From the NCBI GenBank assembly GCA_002102555.1, contig MCFL01000260.1, positions 1 through 34,082 of the forward strand: a DNA stretch of 34,082 bases. The letters run 5' to 3'. The position numbers and the translations under genes are program-made. Positions 1 through 9,713 of the stretch are shown here, piece after piece. Position 1 is the stretch's first letter, and the number at the start of each line of letters is the position of its first letter. The DNA comes from Catenaria anguillulae PL171. Taxonomy: Eukaryota; Blastocladiomycota; Blastocladiomycetes; Blastocladiales; Catenariaceae. The notes under the pieces were generated by a model. That model did not search any database. It was not told where the DNA came from and saw only the letters and a list, made by a program, of their open reading frames with translations.

Positions 1-294
1 ACGGTATGCTCCTCGACTGAGAGCGAGAAAATGACGACATCGTCAATGTACACGCGCACAAAGGGCAGGACAGCGAAGATGTTGGACATGACATGTTGGA
101 ATTGGGCCAAAAACGGCTTGAGACCAAACGGGCTGGTGCGGAACTGGTATTGCACGCCTTTCCAAGTGAAGTAAGGTACTTGCACGAGCGCTCGACAACA
201 CCGAATTGCTGGAAAGAGCTGAAGAGATCTGTCCTGGAGAAAACAGAGGCACCCGAGGCATCCTCAAGGTGCTCAGACATCATGGGCAGTGGGT

Positions 295-298
<4 letters not shown>
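1..298 (-). mobile_element. Ty3/Gypsy-like LTR retrotransposon fossil, reverse transcriptase part
   Basis: Read on the minus strand, this stretch carries the core of a Ty3/Gypsy-type reverse transcriptase. A PFGL-type motif is followed by the catalytic YIDD motif near 40-60, in the order and spacing usual for the family. No LTR, protease or integrase is visible, and the piece runs off the left edge of the window. It is a broken, partial fossil. It ends where the poly-T of a minus-strand LINE begins at 299, so a later LINE insertion probably cut it. Age cannot be judged without LTRs. Confidence 0.6.
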
Positions 299-337
<39 letters not shown>

Positions 338-473
338 GCTATTACATGTATTATAAACAGACGTAACCAACACGTAGCGCTTCGTGAACGTACAGAAGCA
401 GGAAGGATAGAGGCCCAAATACACCCATAGAAATGGCAAAAGCAAGTAGGATAGAGTGCAAGCAATTGGTAAA
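299..473 (-). mobile_element. LINE 3' end only (severely 5'-truncated copy)
   Basis: A run of about 34 T at 299-332 is the reverse-complemented poly(A) tail. The next ~140 bp closely match, in reverse complement, the last 150 bp of the plus-strand LINE ending at 9700. Shared features are the ATTACATGTATTA block next to the tail and the tract corresponding to 9560-9660. Similarity stops near 473. The copy therefore consists only of 3' UTR, as expected from early-aborted target-primed reverse transcription. I could not find a convincing target-site duplication. Confidence 0.8.
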
Positions 474-571
474 AAAGTGACAAGAGGGCCCGCAAACGCT
501 AAAAAAAAAATCTATGTAAAGCACCTCAAGCAAAGCCCTCAACACCTAGCCTCCAACGAATTCCGCCAAAC

Positions 572-2238
572 ATGGCCACGCTTGCCGAGCCCCCCGCCAT
601 GGGCGGCCCGGCCGCCCCAGGTCGCGCCCCGCCCGAACTGATCGACGCCGAAATGCGAGACAACGGTGGGCCGGCGCCCAAAGCCCCCAAGGCTGCGAAT
701 GACGGCTTCACCCTTGTCACCCGTCGCACCATCCGCTGCCCGGCACTCCGTCCAGGCCCAGACAATGGACGAGTCATCTTGGGCAACAATGAAAACGACA
801 ATACCTGGTCAAAGTCCCCAAGCACAAGATTGTCAATGGGGCCACCGGGATTGTCATGAAGATGTTGGCCGACGCCATGGACATGCAGCGGATCCCATAC
901 CGCGACCTCAGGAGGTGCCCTGGCCAGATTGGCGACTTTGCCAAGTTCACGTTCTCTCTCGCTGTCATGCCGCCGGACACCATCGAAGTCAAGGGCCTCG
1001 GCACAATGCGTATTGAGAAGCACGGATGGGACGAGGTGAATGGCGAGAAGCGCCAGTTTGTTGGATTCGCTGGGCCGCTGAGCAGGGGCGCCAGTCTGGG
1101 CGAGGTGAGGGAGTTTTTGTCAAAGCAGTGGGGCGAGCTGCAGGTCGAAGGTTCTATTGATATCCTCGGATCTAAATTTACAAAGGTCCGATTCCCGTCC
1201 AAGACAGCCATGGAAGCGGCAGGCAATGATGCGCCGCTGTTTTTCCGCCGTCAGTACACATCGCTCTACGCCTCGCTTGAAGACTTTAGAGCCAAGGTAA
1301 AGGACAAGGATTTGACGCTACAAGTGGTCGTTCACAAGGATGCGGTCAACCAGATCGCCTTCATTGAATTTGACGGATTGGGCGGCGGTCGTGCCATCGC
1401 AGTCGACAACAACCGCCTCCGTGAATTTTCGATTGTATTGTGGCAGGCGGGCAACAAGGAGGTCCGCGAGGCCATGCTCCAGACGAAGGACGTCTCATCA
1501 TCAACGGTGCACGAGCCCAGGTTTACCCGGCCGGTATCAAGCTCTGTTACTCATGTGGTGAACCGGACCACATTCAAACCCGGTGTGCGGCGAGGAAGGA
1601 GTGGAAGGAGAGACAAGAGGCGCAGAAACAGCAAGCTGCACAAAGGCAGGGCGCAAGCCCTGACAGAGCGCGGGTGGTCAACGGCCAATCATACGCTCCC
1701 GCAGCTGGTGGTGGGTCGACAGGTCGTGTTGCTGCTGGACAGGAGGAGATCGCCGTGTGGCCGAGTTGGAGGCCGAGAACGCCGCGCTCAGGAAAGAGAA
1801 CGAGCAGCTCAAGTCTACAATTGGCAGATTGGAAGCGACGGTGGAAGGTTTGAAGGGCAGCGAACGCCGGGTTGATGCGCAGATGCAAGAGCAAAACCAG
1901 CTTATTGGATCGCTTTTGTCGGTGGTCGAATCGCTAGCCAAGGGGACAATGGCGCGGCCATGGAGGCGGCAGTTGCTATTCGGAAGAACATGGAGGCGAC
2001 TACACAAGGCCAAGAGGACGGAGGAGACGAGATGGAGGTCGATCAAGAACCAGTGGCAGGCGGCGACCCCAAACCCGGCCGCACGAGGACGTTTCACAGT
2101 CACCAACGGATCGAGGCAGGAACAAGCGCCAGAAGACAATCGACACGACGGGCGACAAGCAAGCAGAGACGAGCAAGGTTGACAGGGAAAGAACGCCCAT
2201 GCCAACAACGGACTCTGCAAGAGCCCACCGCCCGCTGA
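572..2238 (+). pseudogene. LINE ORF1 protein (gag-like, CCHC knuckle, coiled coil), frameshifted
   Basis: Coding starts at ATG 572 (MATLAEPPAMGG). It runs through a Pro/Ala-rich N-terminus, a basic central domain (about 860-1490), a CCHC zinc knuckle at 1546-1586 (CYSCGEPDHIQTRC), a Gln-rich linker and a strong heptad-repeat coiled coil at 1757-1945 (ENAALRKENEQLKSTIG). It ends in an acidic then Arg/Thr-rich tail at 2238. The knuckle and coiled coil fit an RNA-binding, trimer-forming ORF1 product that coats LINE RNA. Reading needs about four frame changes, near 805, 1490, 1750 and 1945. There are almost no in-frame stops besides these shifts, so they may be sequence errors or young lesions. 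Confidence 0.75.
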
Positions 2239-2308
2239 CAGCCAGTCAGACTGAGCCAAGCGCTGGCAGCGGCACACAAAACGCAGGAACTGACAGCCCC
2301 AACCTGCA

Positions 2309-3970
2309 ATGATAACAACGACACCCACGACTACAGCCAGCCAAGGACAAAACCACGCTCGGGCGATTCATTTTCATTCAAGACAACCCACAAGGTCAAG
2401 GGCAAATACTAACCAGAATTATCGGACAAACATTCTTGTTGCAAATGTAGGTGGTTCACAGGCAAACGACCGTCTCATCGCAACACTTAACCGTGCAGCA
2501 GAAAGCGGAGTGGGCATTGTAATAACAACAGAAACGAAACTCTCACACAAATCGTCCCGAGCACTCGATTGCCGCATGTTGAGCCAGGAGTGGATCGTGC
2601 ACCTCGCGCATGACCAAGACAAACCCCAAGGGTCAGGTGCTCTCGTCGCCGTCGAACCGGCGCTTGCCCGTCACACTTGCCACTGGACCCAATATGTCGG
2701 CTACATTGTTGCGTTCAGCATCCAGGGGCGGTACCAGTACAGATTGCGTGTTGTTGGAGTCTATGCGCCGCCGCAAGACGCCAATGCCAGAGCGGTGGTA
2801 CTAGAGGCGCTAAAACAGGAGACAGAACGCTCGAATCGCACGGGCGAATTGCTGTTGGTGGCAGGTGACATGAACGAGCGGGATGATGCGCCGAGCCGGC
2901 CGATTGAAAGGTTCTGCCTGGGAAATGGTTTGGTGGACGTGGCTGTACACCTTGACGCAAATGGCCCAACACATGTAGCCGGTGGCCGCCTGGATCGCAT
3001 CTACGCATCGCCGGGATTCCTGCACGACGTACACGCCTTACTTGTGCAACCAGCCAGTGGCTTTGACCACTCCCGCCTCCTGCTACTGTCATCACTGGCA
3101 GTCCGTTTGGACCGTAGCATTGCCCGCGCACAAGCAGAAGCCCGCCGAGCGGCAGCCCGATACGTTCTTGACACCGAGAAACTGACACCACAATCCTGGG
3201 CCAAGTACAGCAGCCGGATGATCAACGATCTTGGCTTGACCCTGGCCGACGACGACACGTTTCCGTCATGGGTGGAAGCAGATGCGGTCCAAGCAGCAGG
3301 CACCCAGCCCGAAATCGATATTCTCGACTCATCAATCCCAGTTTGGACCCGGTGGGAGAAATTCCACAGAGTAGCCGCGCAGGCATTGGAAACAGAGCTG
3401 CCAAGACGCAAACGCGGACCGGCACCAAGGCCCAATCACGCCCTGCGACCGAATCAGGACAAGTCGGACGCTTGCGTGGCGCTCATGGCACTAGATAAAT
3501 TGTTGCGCAACCCGGAAGCGACGGTGAACGACGACGAGCGACGACGGATCGAGGCGGTGCTACCCGGAGTGGTGCTCCCTCTGGGTAATGTTGCACTCAT
3601 TGCCCACTTGTTGCACCCAAGTTGCCTGCGTGCAACAGCGGCGTGTGTAGTAGACTTGGCACTACGCAGGAGGTTCCCCAGACTTGCATCCCAGCTCCCG
3701 CGGATTGTGGCAAGTGTTTCGTTGCTCGTCTGGTGCACGGTGTGGAAGCCGCGGTGTGAGAAGGTTGGCTCGATTGCTCCACCAGGCCAAGACAACCAAG
3801 GCGCGACCAATTGCCTCTGCCAAGTATGCACGACCAAAGGTCAACAACAACATCAAGTAGCGGCGCCTGTGTCTGCAGCTGAAATTGCATGCCACTTCAC
3901 GCACGAGTTGGCTGTTGGTGCTCCACCCCTCCTTGGTGCTGCCCAAGACGACATCAGGCCGCTTCCTTAG
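2309..3970 (+). CDS. LINE ORF2 remnant: APE endonuclease fused to C-terminal tail (553 codons, RT/RNase H missing)
   Basis: A single open frame of 553 codons. Residues ~40-260 form an apurinic-endonuclease-like domain. Visible motifs are ETK (Glu codon 2531), YAPP, GDMNE (Asp 2867, Asn 2873), LDRIYA (Asp 2993) and FDH (3065-3070), matching the metal-binding and catalytic positions of LINE endonucleases that nick target DNA. After a basic linker (to about 3590) the frame joins the family's post-RNase H tail (LRATAACVVDLALRRRFP), found at 8650 and 12100 in other copies. RT and RNase H are lost at this junction, yet the frame stays open. The last ~40 residues of the tail continue in another frame to about 4120. 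The first ATG at 2309 is used; a later Met is possible. Confidence 0.75.
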   Translation: MITTTPTTTASQGQNHARAIHFHSRQPTRSRANTNQNYRTNILVANVGGSQANDRLIATLNRAAESGVGIVITTETKLSHKSSRALDCRMLSQEWIVHLAHDQDKPQGSGALVAVEPALARHTCHWTQYVGYIVAFSIQGRYQYRLRVVGVYAPPQDANARAVVLEALKQETERSNRTGELLLVAGDMNERDDAPSRPIERFCLGNGLVDVAVHLDANGPTHVAGGRLDRIYASPGFLHDVHALLVQPASGFDHSRLLLLSSLAVRLDRSIARAQAEARRAAARYVLDTEKLTPQSWAKYSSRMINDLGLTLADDDTFPSWVEADAVQAAGTQPEIDILDSSIPVWTRWEKFHRVAAQALETELPRRKRGPAPRPNHALRPNQDKSDACVALMALDKLLRNPEATVNDDERRRIEAVLPGVVLPLGNVALIAHLLHPSCLRATAACVVDLALRRRFPRLASQLPRIVASVSLLVWCTVWKPRCEKVGSIAPPGQDNQGATNCLCQVCTTKGQQQHQVAAPVSAAEIACHFTHELAVGAPPLLGAAQDDIRPLP

Positions 3971-4119
3971 GCGTTCTGGCATCACCTTGGTGCCATGCCG
4001 GGCCTGGCACAACCGCTTCTCGGACTCCCCATCTACAAGACGTTTTGTAAACCGGGTCGTGGTGCGCAGCTTGTCTGGGCCCCACACGACTTTTGTTCCT
4101 GTCCTCTCCCTGCCACAAA

Positions 4120-4556
4120 CCTAGCCCCCCGACAGTCACCCCGCCTGCCTCACTCCCTCTTCTGAGCTCCCATTGGAAAAATGAAAACCACCGCAAAAAA
4201 AAAAAAAAGATTGGATGTCTCACATGGTCTGCTTGTTTCCCCCGCTCCCCTGCATCGATTGTCATACGCCTGTGCCTCGAACCCCCCCCCCCCACCTGCA
4301 CTCTTGATGCTGCCTTTGCCCTCACCTTGATTCCTTGCCCTTACCACCATTGGCTTACACACTCTTCCTTCTCCCCTCCCCCCCTCCCCCCCCACTGTTG
4401 CCAACCGCTCCTTCCATTGTGTTGTGTGCCTGTTGCTGCCTCTGGCAGGTGTATTCTGAGTGTCTGTTTGAATTATCCCCCCTTTCCCTTCCTCTTCGGG
4501 TGTTCAGATCTGATATGATTTTAAAAATACATGCAACGTGGTTAACCAAAAAAAAA
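4120..4556 (+). other. LINE copy 1 3' UTR
   Basis: A pyrimidine-rich stretch with long C runs (4285-4294, 4377-4393) and no coding signal. It ends in the family-typical TACATG motif and A-run. Its length, about 430 nt, is close to the 3' UTR of the copy ending at 9700. Confidence 0.6.
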
Positions 4557-4765
4557 GCAAATGCGACCTTGTAGAACCGAGTGCCGTTGACTGAGCGCTC
4601 GTTGACAATGGTAGAGACCTTGTATGTGCGTTGGAGGTGGGCCAGGGCCGGCTCTTGATGGACAGAATGGGGCATTGGCCCCACCCACACCATGATCAGC
4701 GATGCTGTGGCATCAACATCCATGGCGTCGGTCACGTAGGTAGCGGATGGGCGGCTGGTTAGGGT
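4557..4765 (-). mobile_element. Possible LTR-retrotransposon fossil with chromodomain-like segment
   Basis: The minus strand reads an acidic/hydrophobic stretch followed by a segment (VSTIVNERSVNGTRFY) that resembles the start of a chromodomain, as found at the C-terminus of chromovirus-type Ty3/Gypsy polyproteins. The plus-strand LINE ending at 4556 abuts it. The piece is short and broken. The family is uncertain; a host chromodomain fragment is the alternative. Confidence 0.3.
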
Positions 4766-4861
4766 TAAACTGAGCTGCTGTATTGATTGCTAAGAGTAGT
4801 AATTGCTTTTATTCATGGGGTTGCTCAATCGGGTCTTGCACATCATTACCTGTCATGCATG

Positions 4862-5198
4862 GTCGTGACACCACAATGGGAACACAGGAAACAAGAAGGC
4901 TGACAAGCTCGCTCATTGTGGTGCAAATTGCCATGAGGTACGTGCCTTTTTGCCACAGCTTCTGGGCGCAATTGACTTTGGTGCACTGGTGCAGATTGGC
5001 CATGAGTTGGCATATGCACAGGTTGGTTGCACAATCCAGTATCACGCGCAGTTGCAATCCCACATTGAGTTGTATTTGTACATGCTCAGACTGACTGGCC
5101 GTCTGGACCTGATGGTGTTCAACAGGGCCATTTGCAATGGTCACAAAGCATTGTCCATGCTCGCATCATTTGCTAAGGACGCAGGAGTCACGTTCTGA
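4862..5198 (+). mobile_element. Old LINE copy, left half (RNase H end and connector)
   Basis: The plus strand encodes the end of RNase H (KKADKLAHCGAN, with the last catalytic Asp) and the following connector (LGAIDFGALVQIGHELAYAQ). These match the homologous region at 12.6 kb on the minus strand. The reading breaks at 5198 inside the motif GVTF and resumes at 10113, which shows that everything between is inserted. The copy is 5'-truncated near 4862. It is depleted in CpG and rich in TG/CA relative to the copy at 11.15-12.77 kb, so it looks older. Confidence 0.8.
5184..5198. repeat. 15-bp target-site duplication of the minus-strand LINE (left)
   Basis: GGAGTCACGTTCTGA at 5184-5198 recurs at 10098-10112. 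It flanks the minus-strand LINE whose poly-T tail starts at 5199. Removing 5199-10112 restores the old host LINE reading across the junction (GVTF, then a TGA where other copies have Arg, then VKVLMGRLPT). Confidence 0.9.
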
Positions 5199-5553
5199 TT
5201 TTTTTAATTGCTACTGCATGCATGATGACATGAAACCAACGAAGGAGGCTCGGGAACAAGAAACAAGAGCAACTAAGCTGGGGTCTTAAGCACCCATGGA
5301 AGTAGGCACAGGCAAGCAAGAGGAGGCAGGTGAGTGGCAGTAGGGGTCAAGAATGACTGGTGGGGGAAAATGAATAAGGGGGGGAAGCAGAGGTGATGGA
5401 ACAAAACTTTGACCACAAACAAATACAAGACGAATAAGCAAAACACAACAAATAAAGGGGAAAGGGGCAACTAGTGCAAGGAAGCAGGAGGGTGGGGATA
5501 CAATGTCACATGGGTGATGGGGGAACAAGGGAGAACAGAACCAGGCCAACACC
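5199..5553 (-). mobile_element. Minus-strand LINE, 3' UTR part (interrupted copy)
   Basis: Poly-T at 5199-5205 followed by AATTGCTACTGCATGCATGA is the reverse complement of the family's 3' terminus. The rest is purine-rich, that is, pyrimidine-rich in the sense strand like the other 3' UTRs. The copy continues at 9714-10097 after the nested plus-strand LINE. The two parts total about 740 bp, so the copy was strongly 5'-truncated when it inserted. Confidence 0.8.
5540..5553. repeat. 14-bp target-site duplication of the nested plus-strand LINE (left)
   Basis: ACCAGGCCAACACC at 5540-5553 is repeated at 9700-9713, directly after the poly(A) tail at 9687-9700. The first base of the right copy cannot be told from the tail. 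Confidence 0.9.
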
Positions 5554-5554
5554 G

Positions 5555-6838
5555 CTCCGGGCAGCGCTGCTCCGATTGCGTTTACCCGACCGTTTTGTCG
5601 ACTTCTACTGCCGCAACTTCCTGCAAGGTCGAACGGCAACCATTATTACAGCCTTTGGATTGACAGATCGTGTGTACTTGCACTGCGGCATACCTCAAGG
5701 AGCAGTGGGGTCGCCATTCCTTTGGAATGCATTCTACAACATCTTGCTGTGTGCCGTGCAAGATGAGTGCGAGGGTGTTGACTTGGAGATCAGAGTACCG
5801 GATATTGGCGATGGCGCAACGTTTGAAAGTACAAAGGTGGTTGGTAGACGACGGTATGTGGCGATAGGGTACATCGACGACGCAATCTTCTTTGCCCGGT
5901 CGCAAGAGCTCCTCCAGCAAGTCGTTGATTTGGTTGATTCCTTCAATGTGCTCGCCCGAGTTAAGGCAAACGCAAAGAAGGACGTTGTCCTTGCGTTCAA
6001 CACGAAGGATGGCGGCACTGGGACGGTCATCTCACAAGGAGTATCAGTACCAAGGGCGGGTCCAGGAGAGGTCAAGCGATACCTCGGTGTTTTCATTGAT
6101 GGTTCTGGTCCTCGAAAAGCAACTGAGAGAGCAATGTTGACCTCGGTTGACAGCGCGCTCAACGTGCTTCGGACAAAGCGAGTGCCAGCAAGGATCGCCA
6201 TCTACCTCATCAACGCAGTCATCATCCACTCGGTCGCTTACCGTGCCTACGGTTACATCCCATCCGCCTCATTCCTCGACAAGCTCGATGCAAAACTCCG
6301 CGCCTCAGTCCGGGCAATTGCTCGTCTACCCACCAACACGCCAGTAGCCGTCTTTTACGACACTGCCACTTATGCGCTCAACTCGATCAAGACAACCATC
6401 CTGACCACCCAGGTCGCCGACCTTCGCTACAACCTCAGCCAGCCACCATCGAGCGAGCATTTCCATATTGCCTGTGCCATCACCAGCATCGCTCAGTGTG
6501 CCGTTCGCTGGTGGGTCAACCCGCTGTCTCACGCGCCCTCCACGATCATCGCGCGCGGCCTGGCCGCCTCCCCAGTACTCAACCTTCTCCCAATACTAAA
6601 TCAGTCCCTTGTATCCATCCACCTTGTTGGCCGATTTGACCCATTGAATGTTGCTCCAGAGAAGGATACCCCACTCGAGGCTGTAGTACCTCACCCTACC
6701 CTCCACCATTTACGTTCTCACCTTTTCCGTGCCTCTGTTTTCTCTGTCTCTCCACTTCTTTCTCTTGTTTGCTTTCAGGATCAAAACAGCACCCCTCGCG
6801 ATATGCAAATGCGTTTGCCTCGGTTCGCCACCTACTAG
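5555..6838 (+). pseudogene. LINE ORF2 reverse transcriptase region
   Basis: The frame opens in the RT fingers/palm (LRLPDRFVDFY). Motif B (GIPQGAVGSP) is at 5687-5716. The catalytic motif C YIDD is at 5870-5881, followed by the KxNxKK and KRYLGVFIDG motifs and the thumb. Motif A with the first catalytic Asp is missing because of the 5' truncation. RT copies LINE RNA onto nicked target DNA. The frame ends at a TAG at 6836, but homology to the connector passes into another frame near 6770, so one single-base shift is likely there. Confidence 0.85.
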
Positions 6839-8309
6839 CCAAGACTTGCCCACGCCGAGGCCGCCTCCACAATGCTTTGGCCGACGCCACTGAATCCATT
6901 GCCACCTGGTGCACATCGCTCGGTCCGCTTGACCATCTCCCTTTACAACCAAGTCTTGCCCTTGCGCCCAAGCACCATGTGGGGCAGCTGATGGTGTTTC
7001 TGGACCATCATGGCCGACCTGCTTTTGGTGTCTGCACGTTTGTTGACAAGAAATCGGACCCGGCTGACCCACTCATCACCCTGCGTCATACCACCAAGTG
7101 CACTTGTGCCGCCATGGACCGTTTCGACGTGCCGGAGGATTGCATACTGCTCCACCTTTGCCTAGATTGCAGTGATCCTCGCAGCTGCCAGTATGTGCCC
7201 GTTGGGGCTGACTCGCCTGACTGTGTGATAACTCTACCGCTCCATTGCGCACGCCCTATCTCTGCCCGCCAAGTGATTTCATGACGCGACGGATCCGATG
7301 CCTACATTGTGGACGCGCCCAATCATTGTCTCCCGGAGCACTGCCCCTACTTCACCACATTCCACCCGTTTCAGGTTGACATGGATGTAGATGACGAAGT
7401 GGAACACGCTCAGCATGAGCAAGCATTTGCATTTTTGCCATCCACTTATACTGCGCCACCTACCACGTTGCATCGACTCAATCTAGCCCTTGATTGCTGG
7501 ACGGATGGGTCCCTGCGTCCTGCTACCGACACTTTGGCTGCATCCATGGGTTTTGAGGCACATTGTCCTGAGCTCGGACTGGAACTGTTTGGCCGCCTAC
7601 CACCTGCTCGTACCAGCTCCACTCGCCTGGAACTGGCCGCAGTCATTGCGCTCGTCAACAAACTCCCGGATGGCTCCAAGGCAAAGGTTCATACGGATTC
7701 CGCAGCTGTCACAGTTGTTGCGCCAACATTTTTGACCCTATCCGACATTGAGGCCGTTGCAACGCTGCGACTGTTGCCACTCCATGACTTATTGCTCATC
7801 CTCTGGGCCATCTCAAGGCAGAAAGACATCCAGCTAGAGTTCGTCAAGGTCAAGGGCCATGCGGGCGACGTGGGAAACAAGAAGGCGGATGTACTGGCCA
7901 ACCGTGGCGCAAGCCAACGGCAAATCTCGAACCTGCGACAGGATTTCTTGAACACGGTAGATTTTGGTGCATTTGTGCAGGTCGGTCATGAGCTTGTATA
8001 CGCAGGTGTAGGGCGGGCGGTGCGCGAATTGCAGCGTGTTGGAGCGCGCATCAAGCTCTTTGGGTACATGTGTCAACTGGTGGACCAACCAGATCTCGTC
8101 ATGTTCGACAAAGCAATTCGTAACGGCCGCAAGGCGACAGGCTTCTTTGCATCATTTGCCGACGACGCTTCAGTCACTTTCCGGTGCAAGGTGCTCACTG
8201 GGCGCCTACCCACTTGTGCCCAACTACACAAGTACTGGCCCAACCGAGTTCCGTCCGGCTCGTGCCCCCTTTGTAGTGCCATGGACAATCAGGATCACTG
8301 GTATGCGTG
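6769..8309 (+). pseudogene. LINE ORF2 connector and RNase H domain
   Basis: One frame covers a Cys/His-containing connector (6769-7281), a TGA at 7282 and then RNase H. All four RNase HI acidic residues are present: Asp in WTDGS (codon 7504), Glu in TRLELAA (7630), Asp in HTDSAA (7696) and Asp in KKADVLA (7888). The domain would remove the RNA template strand after first-strand synthesis. It is followed by the family-specific connector (FVQVGHELVYAGVGR) and the first half of a zinc knuckle (CPLCSAMDNQDHW), where the SINE has inserted. TGA 7282 may derive from CGA by CpG decay. Confidence 0.8.
8292..8309. repeat. 18-bp target-site duplication of SINE-B (left)
   Basis: GGATCACTGGTATGCGTG at 8292-8309 recurs exactly at 8500-8517. 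Together with the SINE it adds 208 bp, which accounts for the change of frame of the LINE coding sequence across this point. Confidence 0.93.
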
Positions 8310-8499
8310 GTTAGGGCTGTCGTGGCCCAGTGGTTAAGGCGCCGGGCGTCCACTGTGGAGGTCGTGGGTTCAAACCCCACAGGCGGCGATTCTGGTATAG
8401 TGTTTCTATAGTCCTTGCCACTCGCTTGTGTGTGGATTCGGTTTGGTTGCCAAGCACAAGTTAAACTTCAAGTTGTTTCAGGTCCAAGCCGTCCAGGGT
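8310..8499 (+). mobile_element. SINE-B, tRNA-derived, inserted in LINE ORF2
   Basis: The first 80 bases look like a tRNA gene. A Ser/Leu-type D arm (GGCCCAGTGGTTAAGGC) and a T arm with perfect GTGGG/CCCAC stem around TTCAAAC are present. The acceptor strands from 8316 and to 8388 can pair in about six of seven positions. The remaining 110 bp are of unknown origin and end without an A-tail (GTCCAGGGT). Exact 18-bp duplications show that it arrived by LINE-type retrotransposition. It interrupts the zinc knuckle of the host LINE between the His and the last Cys. It has no coding capacity. Confidence 0.85.
8323..8377 (+). promoter_or_regulatory. RNA polymerase III internal promoter (A and B boxes) of SINE-B
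   Basis: The A-box-like TGGCCCAGTGG lies at 8323-8333 and the B-box-like GGTTCAAACCC at 8367-8377. Spacing is as in tRNA genes. Confidence 0.7.
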
Positions 8500-9157
8500 G
8501 GATCACTGGTATGCGTGCCCAGAGCTTGCACTCCATCTTTGGATGACCAAGGTGGACACACATGCACATGTACAAGCACTTTTGCGTCGCCACCGACTCC
8601 AACCATCATCCGAGTGTGCAACACTGCTGGTCGAGCACATCATGGCTGCCCAACGGATCCGCGCAACTGCAGCGTGCGTAGTTGATGCAGGTTTACGTCG
8701 CGATTTTCCTACGCTGGCCCCAGTCCTTGCGCAAATTGTCATGATTGCATCGTCCACAATCAGAATGGTCCTCTGGAAACAGCGGTGCAAGCTGGTTGGA
8801 CCCATAGACGCCGCCACTGATGATGCAACCTCAGACCACCCACATTTACCATGCCGCTGCTGCCCGGTGCAGGCTGCACCAATTCAAAAGCCCCCAACGC
8901 TTTGTTTGCCACATGCAGCCTCACACTTTGTCCACGAGGTGCATGTAGGATCGGGTCCATTGCTTGGCTCAGCATCAGATTCAATAGCACCAGTCTTGAT
9001 GGGTGAATGGTGAGCCCATGGCGCGTTTACCGGATTGGCAACCCCCAGATTTGGCTTCTCAGAGTCTCGGCATCGCTTTGCAACCCGCCTTGGGGTACAA
9101 ATGGGCCCCCACCACGCTATTGTTCCATCTCTTTCACCTGCTGCTCTTCATTACTGA
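8500..9157 (+). pseudogene. LINE ORF2 C-terminal tail domain
   Basis: Continuation of ORF2 after the SINE: the end of the CCHC-type knuckle (DHWYACPELALHLW), then the conserved tail (RIRATAACVVDAGLRRDFP ... VLWKQRCKLVGPI) shared by every copy. A TGA at 9011 interrupts it. Homology then continues in the same frame (GLATPRFGFSESRHRFATR) to a final TGA at 9155. The function of the tail is unknown; its conservation among copies indicates it belongs to the active element. Confidence 0.8.
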
Positions 9158-9700
9158 CCTGATTGGCAACCTTTCCAACCCTTGCTCCAAGAGACGATCC
9201 ATTCCCTATCAGTTTATCCTTGTCCTGCTTCTGCAACTCTCTTTTCTCTGATTTGATTAACCTCCTTCCCACAGTCTTCTGTATCTCTCGTGCCTGATTG
9301 TTGAGGCTATGTCCCAGTTGGCTTTTCTCTTCTTGTTCATTGAATTTTGAGCAGTCTCAATGTGGCTCCATCTGTATACTCTTGTTCTTATCCTTCTTGC
9401 TTTTCCCCCTCATCCCATGTTCACCTCTTCTGTGTCTCATCCAACATTCCTTTTATTATCCTCTCTTCCCCTTTTGCTCATCTTATTTCCCATCCCATTT
9501 CCCATTCCATTTTCCCCACTCCCCAATCGCACCATGGCCTTGTGCCTATTACCAATTGCTTGCACTCTATCCTACTTGCTTTTGCCATTTCTATGGGTGT
9601 ATTTGGACCTCTATCCTTCCTGCTTCTGTACGTTCACAAAGCACTAAGTGTTGGTTACATCTGTTTTAATACATGTAATAGCGATTAAAAAAAAAAAAAA
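9158..9700 (+). other. LINE copy 2 3' UTR and poly(A)
   Basis: CT-rich, non-coding. It ends in AATACATGTAATAGCGATT followed by about 14 A. This end, also seen at 299, 4530, 5199 and 11154, is probably the signal by which the LINE RT recognises its RNA. Confidence 0.75.
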
Positions 9701-9713
9701 CCAGGCCAACACC

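Larger units (their letters stand above)
503..4556 (+). mobile_element. LINE copy 1 (ORF1 + endonuclease ORF2, internally deleted)
   Basis: This is the only copy in the window with the 5' half of the family. It has a leader, ORF1 (572-2238), ORF2 (2309-3970 plus a frame-shifted tail to about 4120), a pyrimidine-rich 3' UTR and a short A-run at 4548-4556. The 3' end (ACATGCAACGTGGTTAACC then A-run) matches the ends of the other copies. Reverse transcriptase and RNase H are absent: ORF2 passes from the endonuclease-RT linker straight to the C-terminal tail domain. The 5' boundary is approximate. GCAAACGC at 495-502 and GCAAATGC at 4557-4564 could be a weak duplication. The A-run at 4195-4208 is probably internal to the UTR, because the UTR length then matches other copies. 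Confidence 0.75.
5554..9700 (+). mobile_element. LINE copy 2 (5'-truncated in RT; RT, RNase H, tail, 3' UTR, poly(A))
   Basis: A 4.1-kb plus-strand copy that begins abruptly inside reverse transcriptase, upstream of motif B. It contains RNase H, the CCHC tail domain, a 3' UTR of about 540 nt and a poly(A) tail, and is bounded by a 14-bp duplication. It sits inside the minus-strand LINE 5199-10097 and is itself interrupted by a 190-bp SINE at 8310-8499. Coding lesions are one frame change near 6770, TGA codons at 7282 and 9011, and the SINE. Confidence 0.9.

Noticed and set aside
4195-4208. End of LINE copy 1 at the first A-run
   Set aside because: The family-specific terminal motif and a second A-run occur at 4530-4556, and the resulting 3' UTR length matches the other copies.
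8316-8388. A functional tRNA-Ser/Leu gene
   Set aside because: The tRNA-like sequence is the head of a 190-bp unit bounded by exact 18-bp duplications inside a LINE. The acceptor stem has a mismatch and the variable arm typical of class II tRNAs is missing.
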